Of a stretch of DNA of 64,000 nt, positions 56,057-64,000 are shown one piece after another (the first letter of the stretch is position 1; every line of letters starts with the position of its first letter). The position numbers and the translations under genes are program-made. The DNA is from Limnohabitans sp. G3-2 (GTDB lineage: Bacteria; Pseudomonadota; Gammaproteobacteria; Burkholderiales; Burkholderiaceae_C). The notes under the pieces are model-generated. The model saw only the letters and a list, made by a program, of their open reading frames with translations, was not told the origin of the DNA and did no database searches. Location of the stretch: contig NZ_NESG01000004.1 in assembly GCF_002778275.1 (NCBI RefSeq), forward strand, positions 124,001-188,000, given 5' to 3'.

Positions 56057-57039
56057 AATTCCTGCAAGACACCGATATCCGGCCTTTGTTGCTGGTTCCC
56101 TTGCTGGCGCTCCTGGCCTGGCCCTTGATCGGTTCGGGCTCGACCTGGCTGACGCTGACGGTGGCGGGCCTGGCCATGGGCATGATCATCTTCATCATGG
56201 CCTCGGGCCTGACGCTGGTGTTTGGCCTGATGGACGTGCTGAACTTCGGGCACGGCCTGTTCATCGCGCTGGGTGCTTTTGTGGCCACCAGCGTGCTCGG
56301 CGCCATGGCCGACTGGACCGGCTCGGGCCAGTGGTGGCGCAACCTGGTGGCGGTGCTGCCTGCCATGTTGATCGCCATGGCTGTGGCCGCAGCCGTGGGC
56401 TTGGCCTTTGAGCGCTTCATCGTGCGGCCTGTGTACGGCCAGCACCTCAAGCAGATCCTGATCACCATGGGCGGCATGATCATTGGCGAGGAACTCATCA
56501 AGGTCATCTGGGGGCCCATGCAGATCGCTTTGCCTTTGCCCGAAGCCATGCGCGGCTCGGTGTTCTGGGGCGATGCGGCGATCGAGAAATACCGCCTGTT
56601 GGCCGTGGCCGTGGGGCTGGCCGTGTTCGCCGCCCAAATGTGGGTGCTGGGCCGCACCAAGATCGGCTTGCTCATCCGCGCGGGTGTGCAAGACCGCGAG
56701 ATGGTCGAGTCGCTCGGCTACCGTATCCGCCGCCTGTTTGTGGGGGTGTTTGTGGTGGGCAGCGCCTTGGCCGGCCTCGGCGGCGTCATGTGGGGGCTGT
56801 ACCAGCAAAACGTGGTGCCGCAAATGGGCGCTCAGGTCAATGTGCTGATCTTCATCGTCATCATCATCGGCGGGCTGGGCTCGACCGGCGGGGCGCTGAT
56901 CGGTGCTTTGCTGGTGGGCCTGATGGCCAATTACACCGGCTTTTTGGCGCCCAAGCTGGCCTTGTTTTCCAACATCGCGCTGATGGCGGGTGTGTTGCTG
57001 TGGCGCCCGCAGGGTGTTTACCCCGTGGCCAACCGTTGA
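56053..57039 (+). CDS. Branched-chain-type ABC importer permease, LivH-like
   Basis: A 328-residue inner-membrane permease with about eight hydrophobic segments, including SGLTLVFGLMDVLNFGHGLF (about 55-75), the LivH signature for this family, and VFVVGSALAGLGGVMWGLY and VIIIGGLGSTGGALIGALLV later. It pairs with the LivM-like permease encoded next. Confidence 0.93.
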   Translation: MKFLQDTDIRPLLLVPLLALLAWPLIGSGSTWLTLTVAGLAMGMIIFIMASGLTLVFGLMDVLNFGHGLFIALGAFVATSVLGAMADWTGSGQWWRNLVAVLPAMLIAMAVAAAVGLAFERFIVRPVYGQHLKQILITMGGMIIGEELIKVIWGPMQIALPLPEAMRGSVFWGDAAIEKYRLLAVAVGLAVFAAQMWVLGRTKIGLLIRAGVQDREMVESLGYRIRRLFVGVFVVGSALAGLGGVMWGLYQQNVVPQMGAQVNVLIFIVIIIGGLGSTGGALIGALLVGLMANYTGFLAPKLALFSNIALMAGVLLWRPQGVYPVANR

Positions 57040-57049
57040 AAGTCCGGAC

Positions 57050-58153
57050 ATGCTCAACCGTTTGATTTCCAACGACCAGCCGCGCAGCCGCGTGCTGGCC
57101 GTTTTGCTGATCGCCATTTTGCTGGGGCTGGCTTTTGCGCCGTTTTTATTCCCGGGCGTCAAGGCCTTGTCGGTCGCAGCCAAGGTGCTGATTTTTGTGG
57201 TGCTGGTGGCGGGCTTTGACTTGCTCTTGGGCTACACCGGCATTGTGAGTTTTGCGCACACCTTGTTTTTTGGCATCGGGGCCTATGGCATCGCCATCGC
57301 GTCCAACACTTGGGGGCCGACTTGGGGCGCTTTGGCCGCTGGCTTTGCTTTGTCTTTGGCGCTCACGCTGGTGTTGTCGCTGGCCATTGGTCTGTTCTCG
57401 CTGCGCGTGCGGGCCATCTTTTTCGCCATGATCACGCTGGCCGTGGCCGCGGCTTTTCAGACGCTGGCCTCGCAACTGTCCGACTTCACGGGCGGTGAGG
57501 ACGGCCTGAGTTTCAAACTGCCCGAGCTGCTGCTGCCCAGCACCGAGTTCAGCGAAGAGCCCTTCCTAGGCGTGTCGCTGGATGGGCGTCTGCTTTGCTA
57601 CTACCTGCTGTTTGTGCTGGCCGTGGGGATGCTCTTGTCGCTGCTGCGCATCGTCAACTCGCCTTTTGGTCGCGTGCTGCAAGCCATCCGAGAAAACGAG
57701 TTCCGTGCCGAGGCCATCGGCTACCGGGTGGTGGTTTACCGCACGCTGTCGAGTGTGCTGTCAGCGCTTTATGCCTGTGTGGCCGGGGCCATGCTGGCCC
57801 TATGGCTGCGTTACAACGGGCCGGACACCTCGCTCAGTTTTGAAATCATGATGGACGTGCTCTTGATCGTGGTGATTGGCGGCATGGGCACCATTTATGG
57901 TGCGGCCATCGGCTCGGTGCTGTTCTTGCTGGCGCAAAGCTATTTGCAGGACCTGCTGCGACTGGCCAGCGAAGCGGCGGCTGCCGTGCCTTTGCTGTCG
58001 GCCTTGCTCTCGCCCGACCGCTGGCTGCTGTGGTTGGGCCTGCTGTTTGTGCTGTCGGTCTATTACTTCCCGACCGGGGTGGTCGGGCGTCTGCGCACCC
58101 GCGCCGCGCTGGTGGGACTGGGGACAGGCCAAGCGGCTTCGTCCAAGATCTGA
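57050..58153 (+). CDS. Branched-chain-type ABC importer permease, LivM-like
   Basis: A 367-residue inner-membrane permease. The N-terminal segments (LAVLLIAILLGLAFAPFLF) are followed by LLLGYTGIVSFAHTLFFGIG (about 60-80), the LivM signature, and the EAA-like loop VLQAIRENEFRAEAIGYRV. The C terminus ends in LLFVLSVYYFPTGVVGRLR. The start at 57050 is chosen from the family N terminus. Seven bases separate its stop from the hydrolase start. Confidence 0.93.
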   Translation: MLNRLISNDQPRSRVLAVLLIAILLGLAFAPFLFPGVKALSVAAKVLIFVVLVAGFDLLLGYTGIVSFAHTLFFGIGAYGIAIASNTWGPTWGALAAGFALSLALTLVLSLAIGLFSLRVRAIFFAMITLAVAAAFQTLASQLSDFTGGEDGLSFKLPELLLPSTEFSEEPFLGVSLDGRLLCYYLLFVLAVGMLLSLLRIVNSPFGRVLQAIRENEFRAEAIGYRVVVYRTLSSVLSALYACVAGAMLALWLRYNGPDTSLSFEIMMDVLLIVVIGGMGTIYGAAIGSVLFLLAQSYLQDLLRLASEAAAAVPLLSALLSPDRWLLWLGLLFVLSVYYFPTGVVGRLRTRAALVGLGTGQAASSKI

Positions 58154-58160
58154 GGTCCCT

Positions 58161-59027
58161 ATGGCTTTCACATCCCACTACATCACCTGCGCTGGACTGG
58201 AAATCCACTACACCGACTGGGGCAAGGCCGACAAAGGCACGGTGATGGCCTGGCACGGCCTGGCCCGCACCGGGCGCGACATGGACGAACTGGCAGCGCA
58301 CCTGAGCGCACAGGGCTACCGGGTCATTTGCCCCGACACCGTGGGTCGCGGTCTGTCGCAATGGAGCAGGGCGCCGGAGCAGCAGTATTGCCTGGCCTTC
58401 TATGCCCGCATCGCCCGCGAGCTGATGGACGGGCTGCAGCTGCGCGCCGTGCATTGGGTGGGCACCTCCATGGGCGGGGCGATCGGCACGCTGTGCGCGG
58501 CGGCTCTGGTGGAGCCCACCTTGAAGCACCGCATCCTGAGCCTCACGCTCAACGACAACGCGCCCGAGCTGGCGCAGACGGCCATCGACCGCATCAAGGC
58601 CTATGCGGGCACGCCCCCGGCCTTTGCCACGGTGAGCGAACTGGAAGCATTTTTTCGGCAGGTTTACCAACCTTATGGCTGGCTGAGTGACGCCCAGTGG
58701 CGGCGTCTGACCGAAACCTCCACCCGCCGCCTGCCCGACGGACGCGTGACGCCGCATTACGACCCGGCCATGGCGACGCAGTTCACCGCGCACCCCAACG
58801 ACTACCTGATCTGGGACCATTACGACGCTTTGAAACTGCCGGTGTTGCTGTTGCGCGGCGTCCATTCCGATCTGGTCTTGCCCGAAACCGCCGCTGAAAT
58901 GCGCCGCCGTGGGCCGGGTGCCCGAGGCCTGCTCCGGCACATCGAAGTGCCAGGTTGTGGGCATGCGCCAGCGCTGAATGTGCTGCAGCAGCTGGAGTGG
59001 GTGACAGACTTTTTGAACTCCGTTTGA
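58161..59027 (+). CDS. Alpha/beta hydrolase at the end of the ABC operon
   Basis: A 288-residue alpha/beta-hydrolase. The oxyanion HG motif is AWHGLARTG, the nucleophile elbow is GTSMGG (Ser near 113), the acid is probably Asp in LRGVHSDLVLP and the His lies in GCGHAPAL. No signal peptide, so it acts in the cytoplasm, plausibly on the imported compound. An ester, amide or C-C bond could be the target. Operon position supports a shared pathway; the substrate is unknown. Confidence 0.9.
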   Translation: MAFTSHYITCAGLEIHYTDWGKADKGTVMAWHGLARTGRDMDELAAHLSAQGYRVICPDTVGRGLSQWSRAPEQQYCLAFYARIARELMDGLQLRAVHWVGTSMGGAIGTLCAAALVEPTLKHRILSLTLNDNAPELAQTAIDRIKAYAGTPPAFATVSELEAFFRQVYQPYGWLSDAQWRRLTETSTRRLPDGRVTPHYDPAMATQFTAHPNDYLIWDHYDALKLPVLLLRGVHSDLVLPETAAEMRRRGPGARGLLRHIEVPGCGHAPALNVLQQLEWVTDFLNSV

Positions 59028-59065
59028 GTGAGATGGGCCGAGCACCAGTGCTCGACCACCCCCTC

Positions 59066-59089
59066 AAAAAAACGCTCAGACTTTTGAGC
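59066..59089 (-). terminator. Possible terminator at the hemH stop
   Basis: On the minus strand GCTCA and TGAGC form a short 5-bp hairpin spanning the hemH stop codon, followed by GTTTTTTT. The stem is weak, the T run is good. Confidence 0.4.
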
Positions 59090-60164
59090 CGTGGGCCAAA
59101 GCCCTTGCCCTGCTGGCCGCCAAGGCCGCTTCATCGGGCGCCGCGAGATTCCAAGCTTGCATGTGATCCAAGCTGATGTCGGTCAGCGCTTCGATCCACT
59201 GGGCGTTGTTGTTCAGGCAGGGGATGTAGTTGAAGCTTTCTCCGCCAGCGTGCAGATAGGCTTCTTGGGCTTCTTGCTGGATTTCTTCCAGTGTTTCCAG
59301 GCAGTCGCTCGTGAAGCCCGGGCAGATCACGTCGACTTTTTTCACGCCTTGCTGGGCCAGCGCGATCAGCGTGGGCTCGGTGTAGGGCTCCAGCCACTTG
59401 GCTTTGCCAAAGCGGGACTGGAAGGTGAGCTTGTACTGGTCTTTTGTCAGGCCCAGCGCCTCGGCCAGCAGGCGGCCGGTTTTCATGCATTCGCAGTGGT
59501 AAGGGTCGCCCAGTTGCAAGGTGCGCTCGGGCACGCCGTGGAAACTCATCACCAATTTTTCTGCCTGGCCGTGGCTGGCCCAGTGATCGCGCACGGTTTG
59601 AGCCAGCGCTGCGATGTAACGGGGGTCATCGTGGTAACGGTTGACAAAGCGCAGCTCGGGGATGAGCCGCGTTTTAAGGCCCCAGCGGTAAACCGCGTCG
59701 AACACGCTGGCCGTGGTGGTGCCGCTGTACTGCGGGTAGGCGGGCACGATCAACACGCGTTGCACCCCTTCAGCCTTCAAAGCATTGAGCTGCTCGGGGA
59801 CAGACGGTTGGCCATAGCGCATGGCGTAGCGCACCGCCACATGGTGGCCACGCTCTTGCAAAGCGGTGCCCAAGGACTGGGCTTGTTGTTCGGTGAAGGC
59901 TTTGAGGGGGGAGCCTTGCGCGGTCCAGATGCTGGCGTATTTCGCAGCCGATTTGGCCGGACGCACCCGCAAAATGATGCCGTGCAGGATCAGCCACCAA
60001 ATGGGTTTGGGGATCTCGACCACGCGGCTGTCGCCCAGAAACTCGGCCAGGTATTTGCGAAGGGCAGGGGCCGTGGGCGCGCTGGGTGTGCCCAAGTTGC
60101 AATACAAGACAGCCGTTTTGGCGGCCTGACCATGCTGGAAGGAGGGTTCTTTTTGAAATGCCAT
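59076..60164 (-). CDS. hemH: Ferrochelatase
   Basis: Inserts ferrous iron into protoporphyrin IX, the last step of heme synthesis. Motifs: VLYCNLGTPSAPTAPALRKYLAEFL (in part, about 19-43), YPQYSGTTTASV, the catalytic His in SFHGVPERT (about 210-218) and Glu in FTSDCLETLEEI (about 300-311). The length of 362 residues is normal for betaproteobacteria. It is divergent from the HAD gene. Confidence 0.96.
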   Translation of the reverse strand: MAFQKEPSFQHGQAAKTAVLYCNLGTPSAPTAPALRKYLAEFLGDSRVVEIPKPIWWLILHGIILRVRPAKSAAKYASIWTAQGSPLKAFTEQQAQSLGTALQERGHHVAVRYAMRYGQPSVPEQLNALKAEGVQRVLIVPAYPQYSGTTTASVFDAVYRWGLKTRLIPELRFVNRYHDDPRYIAALAQTVRDHWASHGQAEKLVMSFHGVPERTLQLGDPYHCECMKTGRLLAEALGLTKDQYKLTFQSRFGKAKWLEPYTEPTLIALAQQGVKKVDVICPGFTSDCLETLEEIQQEAQEAYLHAGGESFNYIPCLNNNAQWIEALTDISLDHMQAWNLAAPDEAALAASRARALAHGSKV

Positions 60165-60184
60165 GTCGGGTATTCTCCCTCACC

Positions 60185-60892
60185 ATGATTGACATTTCCC
60201 GAATCCAAGCCATTACCCTCGATCTGGACGACACTTTGTGGCCAGTTTGGCCCACGATCGGCCGTGCCGAGGCGGTGTTGCAGGCTTGGCTCAGCACCCA
60301 TGCCCCCGCCACTGCAGCGCTTTCTGCAGATGCCGAAGTCAAAAAAGCGACCCGTGCCGACATCAATGCCCGCCATGCCGATCGGGCGCACGATTTGTCG
60401 TTTCTGCGCCGGGAGTCGATCCGCGCCTTGTTAGAGCAAGCCGGGGAACCTGCGCATTTGGCCGAGGCGGCTTTCGAGGTGTTTTTTGCCGAGCGCCAAC
60501 GGGTGGATTTGTTCGACGATGCCCTGCCCGCACTGGCTTTTTGGAGCCAGCGCATGCCCGTGGTGGCCTTGTCGAACGGCAATGCCGATGTGCACCGCGT
60601 GGGCATAGGCCAGCACTTTCACGCCAGCGTGAGCGCCCAGTCGCTGGGCGTGGCCAAACCGGACGTGCGCATTTTTGAGGCCGCTGCCGCTGCCGCGGGC
60701 GTGCAGCCCCACCAGGTCTTGCACATTGGCGATGATGCGCATGCCGACTGCGTGGGGGCGCTGGCCGCGGGCATGCAGGTCGCCTGGCTCAACCGCGAAG
60801 GCCATGAATGGACCCACGGCGATGTTCGTCCCCACGTGGTGGTGCCAGACTTGCATTCGCTGTGCGCCAGTTGGCCTGATTACCAACGCTGA
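60185..60892 (+). CDS. HAD-superfamily hydrolase
   Basis: A 235-residue HAD phosphatase. Motif I is LDLDDTLWPV (about 9-18), motif II VALSNGN (about 125), motif III Lys in LGVAKPDVRIF and motif IV HIGDDAHADCVGA. The helical cap lies between motifs I and II, so it is a class I HAD. Relatives include phosphoglycolate phosphatase and YigB-type FMN hydrolases; the substrate is not determined. The start at 60185 is the first ATG with the motif in the expected place. Confidence 0.9.
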   Translation: MIDISRIQAITLDLDDTLWPVWPTIGRAEAVLQAWLSTHAPATAALSADAEVKKATRADINARHADRAHDLSFLRRESIRALLEQAGEPAHLAEAAFEVFFAERQRVDLFDDALPALAFWSQRMPVVALSNGNADVHRVGIGQHFHASVSAQSLGVAKPDVRIFEAAAAAAGVQPHQVLHIGDDAHADCVGALAAGMQVAWLNREGHEWTHGDVRPHVVVPDLHSLCASWPDYQR

Positions 60893-60949
60893 TCGGGCGG
60901 TAAGCACGCCGACAGGGCATGGATTGGATCTGATCTTCAGGAGACGCAC

Positions 60950-61600
60950 ATGACTTTGAAAATTTACGGCATCAGCGCATCCCGTGCGGTGCGGCCTTTG
61001 TGGACCGCTCTGGAATTGGGCTTGACCTTTGAGCACCACGCGATGACTTACAAAGGCGGAGCGACACGCACGCCTGAGTTTCTGGCGCTCAACCCGAATG
61101 GCCACATTCCCGTGGTGGTGGACGAGCGGCCCGAAGGCGCCGTGACGGTCTGGGAAAGCATGGCTTGCGCGCTCTACATGGCCCGGGTCCACGGACAGGC
61201 CGACGGGCAGTCGATCACGCCCGCCACACCGCGAGAAGAAGCCGAGGCCCTGCGCTGGAGTTTTTGGACGGTGACGGAACTGGAAAGCGACGCGCTGACG
61301 GTGCTGATGCATCGCCTGGCCATGCCCGAAGCGCAGCGCAAGCCCGAGCTGGCGGACAAGGCCGAGAGCCGCCTGAAAGTACCACTGGCCGTGTTGGAGC
61401 AGCACCTGCAAGCGCAGCACGCCCAAGGTGAGGCTTATCTGGCCGCCAAGCGTTTCACCGTGGCCGATGTGTGTGTGGCCAGTGTGGCCAGCTGGATTCG
61501 CCCGGCCCCCCATGTCTTGCTGGAATACCCGGCGGTGGATGCATGGCTCCAGGCCTGTTTAGACCGTCCGGCGCACGTGAAGTCGCGAACGATGGGCTGA
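60950..61600 (+). CDS. Glutathione S-transferase
   Basis: A 216-residue GST. The N-terminal thioredoxin-like domain has the candidate catalytic Ser in ISASRAVRPLW and NPNGHIPVVVDE with the conserved cis-Pro (about 45-57). The C-terminal helical domain contains FTVADVCVASVASWI, the usual N-capping motif. The substrate is unknown. CAGGAGACGCAC lies before the ATG. Confidence 0.9.
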   Translation: MTLKIYGISASRAVRPLWTALELGLTFEHHAMTYKGGATRTPEFLALNPNGHIPVVVDERPEGAVTVWESMACALYMARVHGQADGQSITPATPREEAEALRWSFWTVTELESDALTVLMHRLAMPEAQRKPELADKAESRLKVPLAVLEQHLQAQHAQGEAYLAAKRFTVADVCVASVASWIRPAPHVLLEYPAVDAWLQACLDRPAHVKSRTMG

Positions 61601-61655
61601 TTTGTGCGCCAGCTCCTGGGCCTCAATGCGGATTTTTCTTGTGGAAAGTCCGGTC

Positions 61656-61683
61656 TTGCGCATTGGCGGTAAAAGTGTATTAT
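61656..61683 (+). promoter_or_regulatory. Possible sigma-70-type promoter of the SsuB-like operon
   Basis: TTGCGC and TATTAT are separated by 16 bases, in an AT-rich stretch 49 bases before the start codon. Confidence 0.45.
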
Positions 61684-61731
61684 TGATTCTTTGATAAACC
61701 AACGTTTCTTTGGTGAAACAAAGGTCAAAGA

Positions 61732-62532
61732 ATGACACAGGACTCCAAGAGCCCCGCGATTGAATTTATCGGGGTTGAAAAGCGATTTGAAGCCCGCGGC
61801 GGTTCTTCCGCTGTTTTGGCTGCACGCGATATCAACTTTTCGATTGCCCAGGGCGAAGTGGTTTCCATCATTGGCCCTTCAGGTTGCGGCAAAAGCACCT
61901 TGCTCAACATGGGGGCTGGTTTGTCCAAACCCTCGGCAGGTCTTGTCAAAGTCAACGGGGAAGTGGTGTCTGGGCCGAGCAAGCATGTGGCCTTCATGCT
62001 GCAAAAAGACCTGCTCATGCCATGGCGCACGATTGCCCAAAACATCGAGTTTGGCTTGGAGCTGCGTGGCGTTCAACGTGAAGAGCGCCAAAAAATCTCC
62101 GATCGCCTTTTGACCCAATGCCACCTCAAAGGTTTCGGCCAGCATTACCCCAACCAGTTATCGGGCGGCATGCGTCAGCGGGCTGCCATGGCCCGGACCC
62201 TTGCCGTGGACCCTTTGGTGCTGTTGATGGACGAGCCGTTTTCGGCGCTGGACGCGCAGACCAAAATGATCTTGCAGCAAGACCTTGCACAAACCGTGCA
62301 GCGTGAGGGTAAGACGGTGGTGTTCATCACCCATGATTTGGCCGAAGCCGTGGCACTGTCCGACCGGATTTTGGTCATGAGTGAGCGTCCTGGGACACTG
62401 ATCGAAGAAATCCACGTGGCTATTCCCGATCGAGCCAATCCGCTGCAAAGGCGCAAACACCCCTTGTTGGCCGACTACGTGAGCCGATTGATGGAATTGC
62501 TCAAGCTCGACGCGCACAGCGATGTGCATTGA
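61732..62532 (+). CDS. ABC importer ATPase, nitrate/sulfonate/taurine type (SsuB-like)
   Basis: A 266-residue ATPase. Walker A GPSGCGKSTLL at about 47-57, the Q-loop near MLQKDLLMPWRTIAQNIEFG, signature LSGGMRQRAAMARTLAVDP, Walker B LVLLMDEPFSALD and the H-loop FITHDLAEAVALSD. This set is typical of SsuB/TauB/NrtD ATPases. The substrate is not revealed. The binding-protein gene follows. Confidence 0.93.
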   Translation: MTQDSKSPAIEFIGVEKRFEARGGSSAVLAARDINFSIAQGEVVSIIGPSGCGKSTLLNMGAGLSKPSAGLVKVNGEVVSGPSKHVAFMLQKDLLMPWRTIAQNIEFGLELRGVQREERQKISDRLLTQCHLKGFGQHYPNQLSGGMRQRAAMARTLAVDPLVLLMDEPFSALDAQTKMILQQDLAQTVQREGKTVVFITHDLAEAVALSDRILVMSERPGTLIEEIHVAIPDRANPLQRRKHPLLADYVSRLMELLKLDAHSDVH

Positions 62533-62569
62533 TTTTTTTTCTTCCCACCTCAAAAAACTGGAGACGACT

Positions 62570-63580
62570 GTGAAAAAAGCCCCTGCCTTGATGAACAAAC
62601 GCATGACTTGTGTGAGCTTGCTGGCTTCGGCCTTGCTGGCGGTGTTGCCGGGCGTGTCGCAAGCGCAAGCCCCGTTGCAAGAGATCACGTATTTGCTGCC
62701 GGCACCGGGCACATTGCCTGCCTTTGGTCCATGGATGCTGGCACAGGCCAAGGGCTATTACAAAGCCGAAGGTCTGGATGTGAAGTTCGTGGCTGCACGG
62801 GGTGGTGTGGATGTCGCCAAACAAGTGGGCGCAGGCAATGCGGTCATCGGCGGCGCCATCGGCGACACGCCCATCATTGCCCGTGCACAAGGTATCCCCG
62901 TCAAGTCTGTGGCCGTTTTGGGATCGGGCTCTTTGGCCCAGTTGGTCAGTCACAAAGATGAGCGAATTGAAAGCCCGCGCGAACTCAAAGGCAAGACGGT
63001 CACGGTCATCTCGTACACCGATACGACCTACTACGCTTTGTTGGGCATGTTGAGCAAAGTGGGCTTGACCAAGAACGATGTGAACATTCAAGCCGCAGGA
63101 CCCGCCGGTGTCTGGCAACAATTTGCGGCCAAAAAAGCCGTGGCCATGGCGGGCGTGCCCGACTGGACCGCCACCGCGATGGAGGCTGGTGCCCAGGTCG
63201 ACATCTTGCCTGCCGACGTGTACTTCAAAAGCATGGCCCAAGCCATCTTGGCCTCTGACGAGACGATTCAAAAGAATCCGCAATTGATTCAAAAATTGGT
63301 TCGCGCCACGCTCAAAGGCATGAAAGACATCATGGTCAACCCCAAAGAGGCCACCATCGCGTATGTACAGCACGTGCCGGCTCACAAGGGCAAGGAAGCC
63401 AATATTCAAAACGTGTTCGAGATGTACAACAAATACGTGTATGCCAACCAAAAAGTCCTGGGCCAAATGGACGAGGTTCGTTTGGCTGAACTGCAAAAGT
63501 TCTACGTCAGCAATGGTGTCGTGCCCAAAGAAGCCGCCCCCAAAGATCTCTACACCAACCAGTTTGTGGGCGGCAAATAA
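62570..63580 (+). CDS. ABC importer binding protein, SsuA/THI5 (NMT1) type
   Basis: A 336-residue periplasmic protein. The signal peptide is KRMTCVSLLASALLAVLPGV with cleavage after SQA. The domain starts ITYLLPAPGTLPAFGPWMLA and has KGYYKAEGLDVKFVAARGG and VIGGAIGDTPIIARAQGIP, typical of NMT1/SsuA proteins. The start is GTG at 62570 with GGAG eight bases before; an ATG at 62591 is possible. Ligand candidates are sulfonates or pyrimidine-like compounds, undecided. Confidence 0.88.
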   Translation: MKKAPALMNKRMTCVSLLASALLAVLPGVSQAQAPLQEITYLLPAPGTLPAFGPWMLAQAKGYYKAEGLDVKFVAARGGVDVAKQVGAGNAVIGGAIGDTPIIARAQGIPVKSVAVLGSGSLAQLVSHKDERIESPRELKGKTVTVISYTDTTYYALLGMLSKVGLTKNDVNIQAAGPAGVWQQFAAKKAVAMAGVPDWTATAMEAGAQVDILPADVYFKSMAQAILASDETIQKNPQLIQKLVRATLKGMKDIMVNPKEATIAYVQHVPAHKGKEANIQNVFEMYNKYVYANQKVLGQMDEVRLAELQKFYVSNGVVPKEAAPKDLYTNQFVGGK

Positions 63581-63623
63581 GCCAAACCTTGGAAGCGCCT
63601 GACCCAGCCTGGAACGCATCGAT

Positions 63624-64000
63624 ATGACCCAAGAAAAACTGATCACCTCGGCCTGGAGCTTGGCTGTATTGGTCCTGTTCCTGCTTTTGTGGGAGTACGT
63701 TCCCGCCTGGTTGGGTGTCCCACAGTTTGTGTTGCCACCCTTCAGTCAGGTGATGAGCGAAGGGGCGCGCATTTGGGGGGCAGAGCGCTTGCTTTGGCAC
63801 GCCGGCATCACGGCGGCTGAAGTGGTGATCGGTTTCATTTTGGGTTCTGCTCTTGGCGCCGTGATTGGATACGCTTTGGGTGTTTCGCCACGCGTAGAGG
63901 CCATCTTGTCGCCCTATTTGCTGGCTTTGCAGATTGCCCCCAAGGTGGCTTTTGCGCCCCTGTTTGTGATGTGGCTGGGCTACACCATTTACCCCAAGAT
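63624..64000 (+). CDS. ABC importer permease, SsuC-type, N-terminal part
   Basis: The first 125 codons of a BPD-type inner-membrane permease, cut by the window edge. A hydrophobic N-terminal segment (AWSLAVLVLFLLLWEYVPAW) and two later helices (VVIGFILGSALGAVIGYALG and the region through LLALQIAPKVAFAPLFVMW) match SsuC/TauC. It starts 43 bases after the binding-protein stop and completes an ATPase-binding protein-permease unit. Confidence 0.9.
   Translation, partial: MTQEKLITSAWSLAVLVLFLLLWEYVPAWLGVPQFVLPPFSQVMSEGARIWGAERLLWHAGITAAEVVIGFILGSALGAVIGYALGVSPRVEAILSPYLLALQIAPKVAFAPLFVMWLGYTIYPK

Noticed and set aside
59039-59054. Palindrome CGAGCAC/GTGCTCG after the alpha/beta hydrolase
   Set aside because: No T run on either side, so not called a terminator; could be chance or a protein site.

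Overview
The window reads as chromosomal DNA of a motile, piliated Gram-negative betaproteobacterium, most likely order Burkholderiales and family Comamonadaceae. This rests on recalled protein character and gene order (exbB-exbD-lpxK-Trm112-kdsB-adk; cysS divergent from TPR-ppiA-ppiB-lpxH; accA-tilS-lysC-tRNA-Ser) and on GC-rich coding; no database was searched. Genes are dense, and I see no insertion sequence, prophage, integrase or CRISPR array. Both window edges cut genes (fliM on the left, an ABC permease on the right).

Layout. 1-9.5 kb is a flagellar locus: fliK-fliL-fliM leftward, and flhA-flhF-flhG-fliA, two unknown genes and fliS rightward. Divergent sigma-54-type promoters lie between fliK and flhA, and a near-consensus sigma-28 promoter precedes fliS. 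Two tRNA genes (Arg-TCT, Pro-TGG) follow. 9.8-16.5 kb is a leftward acyl-CoA cluster: an acyl-CoA dehydrogenase and a phosphotransferase that together resemble a split ACAD10/11, a Crp/Fnr regulator, an enoyl-CoA hydratase, a 3-hydroxyacyl-CoA dehydrogenase and a D-2-hydroxyacid dehydrogenase. 16.5-18.7 kb holds lexA with two SOS boxes, a small lexA-adjacent gene and a divergent asparaginase. 18.7-22.7 kb is a leftward envelope/housekeeping run (adk, kdsB, Trm112-like, lpxK, exbD, exbB). 23-33.6 kb is mixed metabolism (xseA, sodB between two related palindromic repeats, an SDR, an LhgO-like oxidase, a thioesterase, pyrD, rpiA, an acyl-CoA ligase, ribD). 33.7-37.1 kb is a type IV minor-pilin cluster. 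37.1-43.1 kb has nrdR, glyA behind a ZTP-type riboswitch, a lytic-transglycosylase homologue lacking its catalytic Glu, and a large DUF349-like protein. 43-51.6 kb is housekeeping (lpxH, ppiB, ppiA, TPR, cysS, a 3-methyladenine glycosylase, accA, tilS, lysC, tRNA-Ser).

51.6-59 kb is the most self-contained accessory system: a PAS/AAA+ sigma-54 activator, a 17-bp inverted repeat (candidate activator site), a -24/-12 promoter, then a complete branched-chain-type ABC importer (binding protein, two ATPases, two permeases) ending in an alpha/beta hydrolase. The parts fit one signal-responsive uptake and hydrolysis unit with unknown substrate. The window ends with hemH, a HAD hydrolase, a GST and the start of an SsuBAC-type ABC importer.

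Many long antisense open frames overlap these genes; they follow from GC-rich codon bias and are not listed as genes.
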